The notes under the pieces are model-generated. The model made no database searches, was not told where the DNA came from, and saw only the letters and a program-made list of their open reading frames with translations. From contig CAKVBA010000010.1 of NCBI GenBank assembly GCA_934725305.1, forward strand, positions 1 to 64,000: DNA of 64,000 nt. The letters run 5' to 3'. Source of the stretch: an uncultured Parabacteroides sp. Its GTDB lineage: Bacteria > Bacteroidota > Bacteroidia > Bacteroidales > Tannerellaceae. Below, one piece after another: positions 45,554-53,601 of this stretch (positions within the stretch are counted from its first letter, which is position 1; every line of letters begins with the position of its first letter). A program made the position numbers and the translations under genes.

Positions 45554-46864
45554 CTAAAGCGATTGATTCTTATGAATCCATTGGATCATTATATCAATGA
45601 CTTTGGTTGAAAAGGTCTCTTCAATATCCTTATACTCGCTCACGGCGCCTGTTCGACAAGATTGGAACAGATGATTCAGACCTTCGCAAGACTGAATGCT
45701 GCTGTTCGGACTTTTTATACCCTTTTTGAGCACGGAAAGATTCTTCTGACAATTCACCTGGCTGTCTTTGGTTCCATTCAAGGCCAATACCGGACAGTGT
45801 ATCCGACCTAACAGATCTGCCACATCCAGCTGCAAGAACCGCCTCATGTAAGGAGTATCCGAAGTCTTGATCACCTGTTGCAAATTCGACTTCAGCTCCA
45901 TCGGAAGACGGTCCGAATTTGTCACCTGCAATTTCTTTCCCGCTATTATCTGCCCAAACAGCTCATCGAGACACTTCAAATAGCTATCCACAACCTCTTT
46001 ACTATAGCCGGCCAGACTAAGCAAATCTCTGTTTTGATCCATAAGAAGAGATTTTCCCGAAACAGCCATACCGGCCAGGCTAATCGCCCAATCCACTTGG
46101 CCCTCAGCCGCAAGCATCAATGCGATAGTTCCTCCCTCGCTGTGGCCTAAGATGCCTACTCTCTTAAATCTTTTCCGCAGCAATGAGATTCCAGCCTGCG
46201 CATCCTTTTTCAAGTCATCTGTTGTTACCTCTTTCAGATCGCCCGTAGATTGCCCAAACCCTCGATCATCATACCGCAGTGTCGCTATTCCATTACGGGC
46301 AAAAGCATCAGCCAAAACGGCAAACGGTTTGTGTTCAAAGAGCTCTTCATCCCTATTCTGCAGACCGCTACCCGTAACCATAATAAATACGGGCGTCTCT
46401 TTCTGAACGTTTTTAGGCAAAGTCAGAGTGCCTTTCAACACGGCTTTGTCGTTACTGAAAGAGACCTCTTCACTGGTATAGGGAAAAGGACCTTTCGGTG
46501 TTTGCGGACGTTTCCTTACTTCTACTCCCTGCTCCAAGGTCAATGGGATTTTATAGCCCTGCTGGATAAATGTCCCGACAATCTGTTGTCCCACCAGTTC
46601 TCCATTAAACTCAGCTCCAATGGCAGGAATGCTAAGCGATACTTTCGGCGAAGCTACGGCATTCCGCTTCATAGGAATACCTTTTGCGCCTTGATCCGGA
46701 GAATCCATCGTACAATTATCTCCGTTCAAATGAAAGACCAGACGAAGTGAATTGCCCGCTACTTCTAATTTTCCCGACCATGTGCCCTCTTGTGCTTTTA
46801 TGGGCTGCGCCAAACTAATCAGCAAAGCTGACACGACTATTAAAAATACATGGATCTTATTCAT
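45554..46864 (-). CDS. Secreted alpha/beta hydrolase
   Basis: A 436-aa exported protein. The ATG at 46864 gives signal peptide MNKIHVFLIVVSALLISLAQ and is preferred to an upstream frame. A small beta-rich N-terminal domain (about 25-110, EGTWSGKLEVAGNSLRLVFHL) is followed by an alpha/beta hydrolase with the nucleophile elbow GHSEGGT and the typical DDRGFGQSTG. The C-terminal GLNHLFQ holds the likely catalytic His. This architecture is common in Bacteroidetes, with substrate unknown (esterase or peptidase). It converges with the GH20 gene. Confidence 0.88.
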   Translation of the reverse strand: MNKIHVFLIVVSALLISLAQPIKAQEGTWSGKLEVAGNSLRLVFHLNGDNCTMDSPDQGAKGIPMKRNAVASPKVSLSIPAIGAEFNGELVGQQIVGTFIQQGYKIPLTLEQGVEVRKRPQTPKGPFPYTSEEVSFSNDKAVLKGTLTLPKNVQKETPVFIMVTGSGLQNRDEELFEHKPFAVLADAFARNGIATLRYDDRGFGQSTGDLKEVTTDDLKKDAQAGISLLRKRFKRVGILGHSEGGTIALMLAAEGQVDWAISLAGMAVSGKSLLMDQNRDLLSLAGYSKEVVDSYLKCLDELFGQIIAGKKLQVTNSDRLPMELKSNLQQVIKTSDTPYMRRFLQLDVADLLGRIHCPVLALNGTKDSQVNCQKNLSVLKKGIKSPNSSIQSCEGLNHLFQSCRTGAVSEYKDIEETFSTKVIDIMIQWIHKNQSL

Positions 46865-47194
46865 AACTGTCTTTATATTTATATATCTACTGTTTCCCAA
46901 TCAAACCGTCAACACTTTCGCTTCACCATCATCTCTATCCTTGACAAAAGAAGAATATTTCTCTCTGTTTTCCAATAAAAACGTCACAATTTACAGAATT
47001 TTTACAGAATTATTCTTATATTATATCACTGCTTTTGCAATTATTTCTCCTATTCGAAGCCATTCGTAATGATTCGTAATGATTTATAGACCACAAATGT
47101 CAGCTAAACCTATGAGAAGGATGCAATGTCTCAACCGTAGGACAGATTCACACTATTTATCCCTATTTCATATACAACCAAACAACTGTTATCC
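46865..47194. other. Intergenic region without a gene
   Basis: About 330 bp of AT-rich sequence between divergent genes. It contains a 10-bp tandem duplication, attcgtaatg twice at 47062-47081, and a repeated ttacagaatt near 46990-47010. I find no coding frame or RNA gene. Confidence 0.5.
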
Positions 47195-47202
47195 TATTTT
47201 TG
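47195..47202 (+). promoter_or_regulatory. -7 box of the BamE-like lipoprotein gene
   Basis: tatttttg fits TAnnTTTG, 26 bp before the ATG. No -33 TTTG is evident. Confidence 0.4.
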
Positions 47203-47228
47203 TGCCATAAAACAAACAATATTTACGT

Positions 47229-47561
47229 ATGAAACGATTTAAGTTGGCAACTATCGGACTATTTATAGGGTTGCTTTTAACAGCTTGTAGCTCCATGATG
47301 CAAGCCTTGAAAATGGATAACAAGATAAAAGAGATAGAACTTGGCATGAGCCGTAAAGAGGTGATACATATTTTAGGGAACAATTATGAACCTATAGGTG
47401 CCAGTGTTACGCCTCACGGATCTTTTGAAAGGATTGGCTATTACTTCTTCTCTCAGTCTGACAACACGGATGGATATTATATCCTGACATTTCGCGAGGG
47501 AAAACTGGTGGAATGGATCAAAGAGAGAAATCCGATCCAGCAGAACCAGTCCAACAACTAA
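47229..47561 (+). CDS. BamE/SmpA/OmlA-like small lipoprotein
   Basis: A 110-aa lipoprotein with lipobox GLLLTACSS (Cys at about residue 20). The remainder matches the BamE-like fold: KIKEIELGMSRKEVIHILG is the usual helix-turn before the beta strands, and YYILTFREGKLVEWIKE is the closing strand pair. In proteobacteria BamE assists outer-membrane protein assembly. Bacteroidales carry many such small paralogues, so a BAM role is not certain. Confidence 0.75.
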   Translation: MKRFKLATIGLFIGLLLTACSSMMQALKMDNKIKEIELGMSRKEVIHILGNNYEPIGASVTPHGSFERIGYYFFSQSDNTDGYYILTFREGKLVEWIKERNPIQQNQSNN

Positions 47562-47686
47562 AACGGTTGTTCTTATCAAAATAGCAGTTCCGGCACAGCC
47601 TCTACCTGCTTATCTGATATAAAAAATACAATAAGACAGCCGACTGGCAAGAGATGATTAATCCGACCAAAAAGGATTAAGCTATT

Positions 47687-47966
47687 TCCGAAAATTGGGT
47701 AACTACTCCTTTCCAACGGAGTAGTTATTCCGTCCGAACGGAGTGCCTACCCAATTTCAAAAAAGTCCCTACACTTTTTCAAAAAAGTCTATACCCTTTT
47801 TCCAAAAACTCTATAGACTATTGAAAGATAGTCTATAACCCCTTTTTTCAGAGTGTTTGGACCGAGACAGATTCGTCTGTCAAGTCCGGCGAAGTTGCCC
47901 GTCGTTTCTGCCGGATTCGTCACCGCTTTTAGCCAACAATAATCCGGATAAAAATACAATAACTAT
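47687..47966 (-). repeat. 22-bp periodic repeat array with conserved flank (family C, copy 3)
   Basis: Exact 22-base blocks start at 47687, 47709, 47731, 47753, 47775, 47797, 47819 and 47841. The flank 47863-47966 is the inverted counterpart of 18093-18191, including the matching centres gacgggcaactt and aacgggcgaatc. On the minus strand the order (flank, then array) is the same as at 18 kb. Confidence 0.75.
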
Positions 47967-48062
47967 CTCTCAGCGCATATTTGATTCAGAGAGGATAGAC
48001 TATTCATTTATATAAACAGACAAGTTGATGTTTATTCATTTGAGAAGCTTTAGCCGAAATAC

Positions 48063-48146
48063 ATTAAACCCAAATCGGTCATTAGAACGAAAAAAGTAAA
48101 ACGACTGAATATTTTTATTCTTTCTAATGACCGAATTGGGTTAAAT
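48063..48146 (+). repeat. Palindromic repeat (family B, copy 3)
   Basis: attaaacccaaatcggtc plus attagaa (48063-48087) pairs with ttctaatgaccgaattgg plus gttaaat (48122-48146). The 34-base centre cgaaaaaagtaaaacgactg... is shared with the copy at 18433 and, inverted, with 51708. Confidence 0.85.
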
Positions 48147-48175
48147 CATACAGCTATTGTTATGGAAATTTTATA

Positions 48176-48354
48176 TATTTTTGCAGCCGGATTCAAGTTT
48201 GACGGTTTGACCGGCTTCTGGAGGGAGAGACACACGGTGGAATTGTTAAACAGATTCAGCTCAACGGGCGGAATCAAGAGCCATCTCTGCCTCGGTGTAA
48301 AGTAGGATTTTAAAGAGTAAAAAATTAAAAGAAAAAGATAAATACTATAATACA
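48176..48354 (+). promoter_or_regulatory. Promoter and structured leader of the NCS2 permease gene
   Basis: tatttttg at 48176-48183 fits the -7 consensus, giving a leader of about 165 nt. The leader can pair agccgg with ccggct (48185 to 48215), then gagggagaga with tctctgcctc with one mismatch, enclosing gattc/gaatc. This resembles a compact multi-stem regulatory RNA. It does not match the classical purine riboswitch consensus that might be expected before a purine permease. Confidence 0.45.
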
Positions 48355-49653
48355 ATGCTTTCAAAACTTTTAGGTTTCGATCCTGCCAAGCACAATCTCA
48401 AGACTGAGATAATGGCAGGCATAACCACATTTCTTACGATGGCGCACATCCTCGCCGTCAATCCCAACATCTTCTCCAACCTTGCTTCGCAGGGTATGGA
48501 CACCAACGCCGTCTTTACATCCACGGCATTGGCTGCTATCATCGGGACACTCGTCATGGCGTTTTATGCCAAGAAGCCTTTCGGACTGGCTCCGGGCATG
48601 GGCTTGAACGCCTTCTTCGTTTTCACCGTCTGCCTATCAATGGGTTATACATGGCAGTTTGCACTGACAGCCATCCTTATAGAAGGTTGCCTCTTCATCC
48701 TCATGACCGTGACAAATATACGTACGCTTATCGTTGATGCCATTCCTACAACGCTGAAGCACGCCATCGGTGCGGGCATCGGACTCTTCATCGCCTTCAT
48801 CGGACTGAAGAATGCAGGTATCATCGTTTCCAACGAGGCCACTTTCGTAAGCATCGGACATCTGACCAGCGACTCGGCGCTGCTCGGCGTGATAGGAATC
48901 ATACTCACCTCGGTGCTCGTAATAAAGAACGTGCCCGGCTCACTGCTTATCGGCATTATCGCCACGGCCTTGATAGGAATACCGATGGGACTTACTTCGT
49001 TCAACGGAATTATGGACACACCGCCTTCCATTGCCCCGATATTTTGCCAGTTTGAGTTCCACAACATACTGACCATCAATATGGTTATTGTAATGTTTAC
49101 ATTCCTTTTCATCGACATGTTCGACACGATGGGCACGCTTGTGAGTGTCTGCAACAAAGCGGGCATGATACGTAAGGATGGCTCTATTCCCGGACTCAAC
49201 AAGGCGTTTATGGCTGATGCCATTGCTACGGTTGCAGGTTCGTGCCTCGGTGCCAGCACTACCACGACGTATGTGGAAAGCGCTGCGGGCGTGGCTCAAG
49301 GTGGACGCACAGGCGTTACGGCTCTTGCCATAGCCTGTTGCTTTGCTATAGCCCTTTTCTTCGCTCCCGTTTTTCTCTCTATTCCGTCGGCAGCCACATC
49401 GCCCGTGCTGCTGATTGTGGGTCTGTTCATGCTTTCGCCGATAAAGGATATCGATCTCGACGACTATGCTGAGTCGATTCCTGCATTCATCACCATCATG
49501 ATAATGCCTCTGACCTACAGCATCTCAGACGGAATACTTTGTGGCGTAATAGCCTACGTTGCCATCAACGTAATCTGCGCCAACTGGAAGAAGCTGAATC
49601 CGACATTATACATCCTCGCGTTTCTTTTCGTGCTGAAGTATATATTCATTTAG
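48355..49653 (+). CDS. NCS2/AzgA-type nucleobase permease
   Basis: Membrane transporter for purines or related bases, 432 aa, about 12-14 helices. AzgA-branch motifs are GITTFLTMAHILAVNP, FAPGMGLNAFFVFTV-like (GLAPGMGLNAFF), IGLKNAGI and the Asp-containing MFDTMGTLV. C-terminal helices include GLFMLSPIKDIDLDDYAESIPAF. Codon choice is richer in G/C third positions (ctc, atc, gcg, cgg) than neighbouring genes, and repeats flank both sides, suggesting horizontal acquisition. Confidence 0.92.
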   Translation: MLSKLLGFDPAKHNLKTEIMAGITTFLTMAHILAVNPNIFSNLASQGMDTNAVFTSTALAAIIGTLVMAFYAKKPFGLAPGMGLNAFFVFTVCLSMGYTWQFALTAILIEGCLFILMTVTNIRTLIVDAIPTTLKHAIGAGIGLFIAFIGLKNAGIIVSNEATFVSIGHLTSDSALLGVIGIILTSVLVIKNVPGSLLIGIIATALIGIPMGLTSFNGIMDTPPSIAPIFCQFEFHNILTINMVIVMFTFLFIDMFDTMGTLVSVCNKAGMIRKDGSIPGLNKAFMADAIATVAGSCLGASTTTTYVESAAGVAQGGRTGVTALAIACCFAIALFFAPVFLSIPSAATSPVLLIVGLFMLSPIKDIDLDDYAESIPAFITIMIMPLTYSISDGILCGVIAYVAINVICANWKKLNPTLYILAFLFVLKYIFI

Positions 49654-49745
49654 ATTTTTCATTAAGGCGGTGGTCGGTGTGTCATCCTTGCAAACGACTC
49701 CGTTGCTATCGGCATTCGCGACCTCAGCCATTTGCCTTAGTAAAC

Positions 49746-49786
49746 TACGAGGCTGCACCAAAACAACTATTTAATGCAACCTCGTA
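49746..49786. terminator. Bidirectional hairpin (family T)
   Basis: tacgaggctgca pairs with tgcaacctcgta around ccaaaacaactattta, with one mismatch, between the convergent NCS2 and TSCPD genes. Confidence 0.65.
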
Positions 49787-49801
49787 AGGGAAATTGCCGA
49801 T

Positions 49802-50059
49802 TTACTGCAGGCACTTCTTCAAAGCCTGAGCCATCTGGTCCGGACAAGAGGTGCCTTTGCCTTTACAGTCGATTCCTTCGATACGCTTGATAGCCTCTTC
49901 GACCGGCATATTCTTCAGCAGAGCACAAATACCCTGACCGTTACCATGACATCCGCCTACGATTACGGCATCGGTAATCAAACCGTTTTCCACTTCAACT
50001 TCCATCAATTTTGAACAAACGCCTCCTTGCGGAGTGTACGTGATTCGTTGTTTAGCCAT
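49802..50059 (-). CDS. TIGR03905-type TSCPD domain protein
   Basis: An 85-aa protein equivalent to the C-terminal zinc-ribbon-like TSCPD domain of B12-dependent ribonucleotide reductase. It contains TPQGGVCSKLMEVEV, IVGGCHGNGQGI and the signature CKGKGTSCPDQMAQAL. The four cysteines probably bind metal. The family is small and stand-alone, with unknown function. Confidence 0.88.
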   Translation of the reverse strand: MAKQRITYTPQGGVCSKLMEVEVENGLITDAVIVGGCHGNGQGICALLKNMPVEEAIKRIEGIDCKGKGTSCPDQMAQALKKCLQ

Positions 50060-50221
50060 TTTCTTATCTTTTTTATTTATGTTGATGATAAATATCTTCT
50101 GATGCAGGAATTCCTCCGGTTAATAACGCTTTATCCGAATTACAAGAACTCATCCTGCTGAAAACGGCTGCAAAAGTAACGATTTTCCACGAGCATCCGG
50201 CCAACAGTCTGTCACAAAATA

Positions 50222-50254
50222 AGGCTGCATCAAAACAGGTATTTTGACGCAGCC
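50222..50254. repeat. Family T hairpin in a divergent intergenic region
   Basis: ggctgcatcaaaa (50223-50235) pairs with ttttgacgcagcc (50242-50254). Unlike most copies it lies upstream of genes on both sides, so it is probably not acting as a terminator. The following 200 bp (to 50473) hold no gene and end in tgtgtcaaaacaactataac plus acaccgcc, resembling a decayed family A end. Confidence 0.6.
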
Positions 50255-50473
50255 ACATGAGGTATTAGCAAGACAGAAGAAAGATCAGGACAGGAATAAA
50301 TCCGTGATAAAGATGTGCTATAAAACATCAATAGCAGAAGGAGTTTGCATCAAATAAATCAATACATTAACCATCGAGTTCGCTGTATAGATAAAATAAG
50401 GAAGCCAACAGATATAGGTTTAACGTAAAAACAGAATATTGTGTCAAAACAACTATAACACACCGCCATTTAT

Positions 50474-51649
50474 ATGATACGATTTATGCTTAAGATAAAG
50501 ATTATACACATGGCTTTTATCTGCTATCTAATTGTGGGATGCACCTCTACAGATATAAAAAGCTCTTTTCACTGTGCAGAAACTAAAAATGCAAGAGACA
50601 TACAATTCTCTTCTTTACAAATAGAGCTCATCCAACTAGACTCTATTCCTACATCTTCTTTTGGAGAGAGCTTCCTGTCTTCCGAAGGCGACATTGTTTT
50701 TATAGACAAACGCTTTTGTACAGTTTCTCATTTTGAACTAAATGGCCAATTAAAGTCCATCTATTTAGGATATGGAGGTGGACCCAATGAGACACAGATA
50801 GGTCGAATTGCAGCATGTACTCTACTGTCAGACGGAAGATTGTTGCTCATGGGGTATAATTTAGATGTATATCTATATAGTTTCAACAGATCGAATGACC
50901 AGAAGGAAAGATACACTCTTGAAAAATCATTTATCATAAATAGAGATTTAGATAAGAATATCTACACATCGTCATCCACTTATACCAATCAATATAACGA
51001 TATGGTGTGTAGAAATCATGATGATTATTTTTATACAAATGTATATTCAGAAGATCCCGATTTCAATTATCTGGAGCACATGCAAAAATATCTTTCCTGC
51101 TGTCGTCATATTTGGGAGGTCAACTATAAGACGGAAAAAGATGGCAGAATGTTAGCGGCAGGTTATCCGAAAAGTTATTACGACAACCCATATCAGAAAA
51201 CCATTTTTCATGGCTCTTGCTTTGATATTGATACATCAGGAAATTTCTACGTCAATTATGATGTTGATTCTCTTATCTACGTTTATAACAAAGATTTCAA
51301 TCCGCTATATACGTATGGATACAATGGCTCAAACATGAACACAGACTATTTGTCTATAAATGATTATAAATCTTGCCGCTCCAATTATCGAAATGAACGA
51401 GACACAAAAGGATATTATTATTGGCTGGAATATATTGACGACACCTGTACTTTGTTCAGATCGTATAAAAAGAAGGATATAGAAAATGATGGGCTGCAGA
51501 TTTATAAAGAAGGTAAGCTTATTGCAGATGTATCTGTTCCTAAGAATTTTAGAGTAATGGGATATATAGCACCCTACTATTATTCGTATATCATACCCAA
51601 TATGGACGAGGAAGACAATTCTTTAATGCTATATCGTTTTAGACTATAA
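50474..51649 (+). CDS. Lipoprotein with six-bladed beta-propeller-like repeats
   Basis: A 391-aa lipoprotein with lipobox CYLIVGCTS (Cys near residue 23); internal Met13 is an alternative start. It resembles the Bacteroides BF3164/6-bladed propeller lipoproteins: ELIQLDSIPTSSFGE, SEGDIVFIDKRFCTVSHFELNGQ, then LGYGGGPNETQIGRI, and a later FDIDTSGNFYVNYDVDSLIYVYNKDF. Function is unknown. The gene is more AT-rich than most neighbours, consistent with an accessory origin. Confidence 0.75.
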   Translation: MIRFMLKIKIIHMAFICYLIVGCTSTDIKSSFHCAETKNARDIQFSSLQIELIQLDSIPTSSFGESFLSSEGDIVFIDKRFCTVSHFELNGQLKSIYLGYGGGPNETQIGRIAACTLLSDGRLLLMGYNLDVYLYSFNRSNDQKERYTLEKSFIINRDLDKNIYTSSSTYTNQYNDMVCRNHDDYFYTNVYSEDPDFNYLEHMQKYLSCCRHIWEVNYKTEKDGRMLAAGYPKSYYDNPYQKTIFHGSCFDIDTSGNFYVNYDVDSLIYVYNKDFNPLYTYGYNGSNMNTDYLSINDYKSCRSNYRNERDTKGYYYWLEYIDDTCTLFRSYKKKDIENDGLQIYKEGKLIADVSVPKNFRVMGYIAPYYYSYIIPNMDEEDNSLMLYRFRL

Positions 51650-51660
51650 GTAAAAGTCAC

Positions 51661-51700
51661 AAAATGGGCTGAAAGCTCAGTGGTCTTCCTCGCCCATTTT
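51661..51700 (+). terminator. Hairpin after the propeller lipoprotein gene
   Basis: aaaatgggc (51661-51669) pairs with gcccatttt (51692-51700), followed by gtctctttt. Confidence 0.65.
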
Positions 51701-51707
51701 GTCTCTT

Positions 51708-51788
51708 TTAACCCAATTCGGTCATTAGAACGAATAAAAATAGTCAGTCGCTTTACTTTTTCCGTTCTAATGACTGATTGGGGGTTAT
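51708..51788 (-). repeat. Palindromic repeat (family B, copy 4, inverted)
   Basis: ttaacccaattcggtcattagaa (from 51708) pairs with ttctaatgactgattggggg, and the centre aataaaaatagtcagtcgct is the inverse complement of the centre in the 18.4- and 48.1-kb copies. It sits between convergent lipoprotein genes. Confidence 0.85.
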
Positions 51789-51800
51789 CCGCGAAAAGCC

Positions 51801-53168
51801 CTACTTAGGCCACATATCCACTATAAATTCTTTATTCCAGGCATCTTTCTCCGCTAAAACATATTCCGTTTCCCACTTGCCTAACGAATATCCCACTATA
51901 TGCAATTCGGCTCCTGTCTTACCGGCCAACTTAAACTTGCCACTGGTGTTGACCTTGAACTGATAGTCGGAACCCGTTACTACACTTGCAGACAGATCTG
52001 TTGAAACAGAAGGACCTACTTTAACGAAAGGACCTCCGCAATAGGCTATATTGACTTCCGTCTTGAAATATACACCCAGGCTTGCAGCCACTTCACCAGA
52101 GTAAGTGATGTTGGTTCGATCTACATAGCAGTTAAACGAATGGTTGTATTCTTTATAAAAGACCCAACCTCTGTCTCTTGCATAGGAAGGACCCAGCTTA
52201 AAGGAAGAATCAAAAGTCATGGGCAGAGTTATGCCTATCGTGCCTTTTGCATGTGCATTACAGTCCATAGTTAAAGTGGGTATAACCATGACCGAAATGT
52301 GAATGGGACCTGCTATCGGGAATACAACTACGATAGAAGGATAATAGACTAATGGGACTTCACCGCCGCTTGATTTATCCTTCACATCCCATTCAACGAA
52401 CAGAGGACCATCCAGTTTGTACTCACCTGTGAAGTAGCAATCAAAGTTACGTAATTTGAACCAGGAAATGTTGATGCCGATTTCAAGGTCTAATGCTGTG
52501 TGGGTTTGTACATCCTTCAGTCCAATGCGTAAGCCTTTTTCTTCGTATGAATAATTGGTTATTCCATCCTTGTTGAAAATGTGCCATGTAGCTTCTTGGG
52601 CCAGCAGCTCTTCGGCTGTTGCATACTTTTTGCCATTGTCTTCTGTACCGCTGAAGATAACCACGCTGGGATGATAAACGCCGTCTTTGGAATAACGGTT
52701 CTTCAAGCCTTTCTCGCCGTAGTTAACATACAATTCCGTGCTCAGCTTGAAGTCGCCATGCTCTATCAGGTCTGCCAATGTACCTTGGGTTGTCGTCAGA
52801 ATAGCATCCTTTCCGTTTGCCGATACATTTGATACCTTCCGAATGAAAGGTGGCGTGTCAATGCTGCGCCATATAGACAACACATCGTTCTTGTTTACCT
52901 TTGTCTTTATCTTATCCAGGTATGCCTGGCTCACACGAATCTGTGTTGTGTCAGCATTTAAGATCTCCACATCGTTCGGATTGATAAAATCAAAATAGTT
53001 GAGAGCTTGGGCATTTTCTGCAAGCTCAATTTCGCCTTTCTCAATAGGCGGATCGGGAGAAACATTGTTATCGTCATCGTTGTCACAAGATATTACCGTA
53101 AGTGATACGAAGAACAAGGCAAGAAAAGCAAACTTGCCCGATTTGAAAAAAGACCAATACTGCTTCAT
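51801..53168 (-). CDS. Large secreted lipoprotein of unknown function
   Basis: A 455-aa lipoprotein. A long N-terminus with signal and lipobox LTVISCDN puts the lipidated Cys at residue 28, followed by the acidic Asp-rich stretch (DNDDDNN) often associated with surface export in Bacteroidetes. The rest is beta-rich with no domain I recognise, including LVYYPSIVVVFPIAGPIHISVM and many aromatic residues. The upstream region holds a folded leader and a 19-bp tandem repeat, and the next gene upstream is an AraC-type regulator, suggesting regulated expression. Confidence 0.7.
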   Translation of the reverse strand: MKQYWSFFKSGKFAFLALFFVSLTVISCDNDDDNNVSPDPPIEKGEIELAENAQALNYFDFINPNDVEILNADTTQIRVSQAYLDKIKTKVNKNDVLSIWRSIDTPPFIRKVSNVSANGKDAILTTTQGTLADLIEHGDFKLSTELYVNYGEKGLKNRYSKDGVYHPSVVIFSGTEDNGKKYATAEELLAQEATWHIFNKDGITNYSYEEKGLRIGLKDVQTHTALDLEIGINISWFKLRNFDCYFTGEYKLDGPLFVEWDVKDKSSGGEVPLVYYPSIVVVFPIAGPIHISVMVIPTLTMDCNAHAKGTIGITLPMTFDSSFKLGPSYARDRGWVFYKEYNHSFNCYVDRTNITYSGEVAASLGVYFKTEVNIAYCGGPFVKVGPSVSTDLSASVVTGSDYQFKVNTSGKFKLAGKTGAELHIVGYSLGKWETEYVLAEKDAWNKEFIVDMWPK

Positions 53169-53222
53169 AAATGTGGATTATTTTACGCCTTCCAGGTTTC
53201 TTGGAAGAACCTTATACTATAT

Positions 53223-53406
53223 GGAAGCGTGAAACCGGAACACCACATTTTGAGTGAAGTCACAACAAAACAAGCATAACGCTTCCTCAATTGTTGATAT
53301 AGCTATTCTGATATGTGCCGGCTGCAATGCCGGATATTACTGATGCCTTGATACCGGAGCCGGTACGATGGATTTTTTACCTTGTGAGTTTCTTTTTGTT
53401 CATAAT
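53223..53406 (-). promoter_or_regulatory. Structured 5' leader of the 455-aa lipoprotein gene (candidate RNA element)
   Basis: Read on the minus strand this region contains a hairpin accggctccggt (53364-53353), another ccggcattgcagccgg (53333-53318), and an 8-bp stem ggaagcgt (53286-53279) with acgcttcc (53230-53223). The stem encloses atgcttg and gtggtgttccggtt. The same enclosed strings occur at 23550-23619 inside a stem of different sequence. A short open frame MNKKKLTR starts at 53403. No canonical -7 box was found upstream. Confidence 0.5.
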
Positions 53407-53541
53407 TTATATACTTTTTGATTTCTGACACGGATTTCTGCATATAAAATTAGCAAAAAGAATCTGTGTAGCTTCGATTCCCAATCATAAAAAATATCCT
53501 AATTGTAAGAATCACACATCTTTGTTGTTTTGGTAATCTAA

Positions 53542-53579
53542 TTTTGTCGTTTAGACTATTTTTTGTCGTTTAGACTATT
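53542..53579. repeat. Perfect 19-bp tandem duplication, candidate operator
   Basis: ttttgtcgtttagactatt occurs twice head to tail (53542-53560 and 53561-53579), between the AraC-type gene and the lipoprotein gene it precedes. Direct repeats of this size suit the two DNA-binding sites of AraC-family dimers. A weak hairpin aatcggc/gccgatt at 53584-53603 overlaps the AraC-type gene's stop codon. Confidence 0.5.
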
Positions 53580-53601
53580 TCCCAATCGGCAGAACAGCCG
53601 A

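Noticed and set aside
48184..48354. Classical purine riboswitch
   Set aside because: The conserved loop and junction bases of that class could not be found; only generic stems are present.
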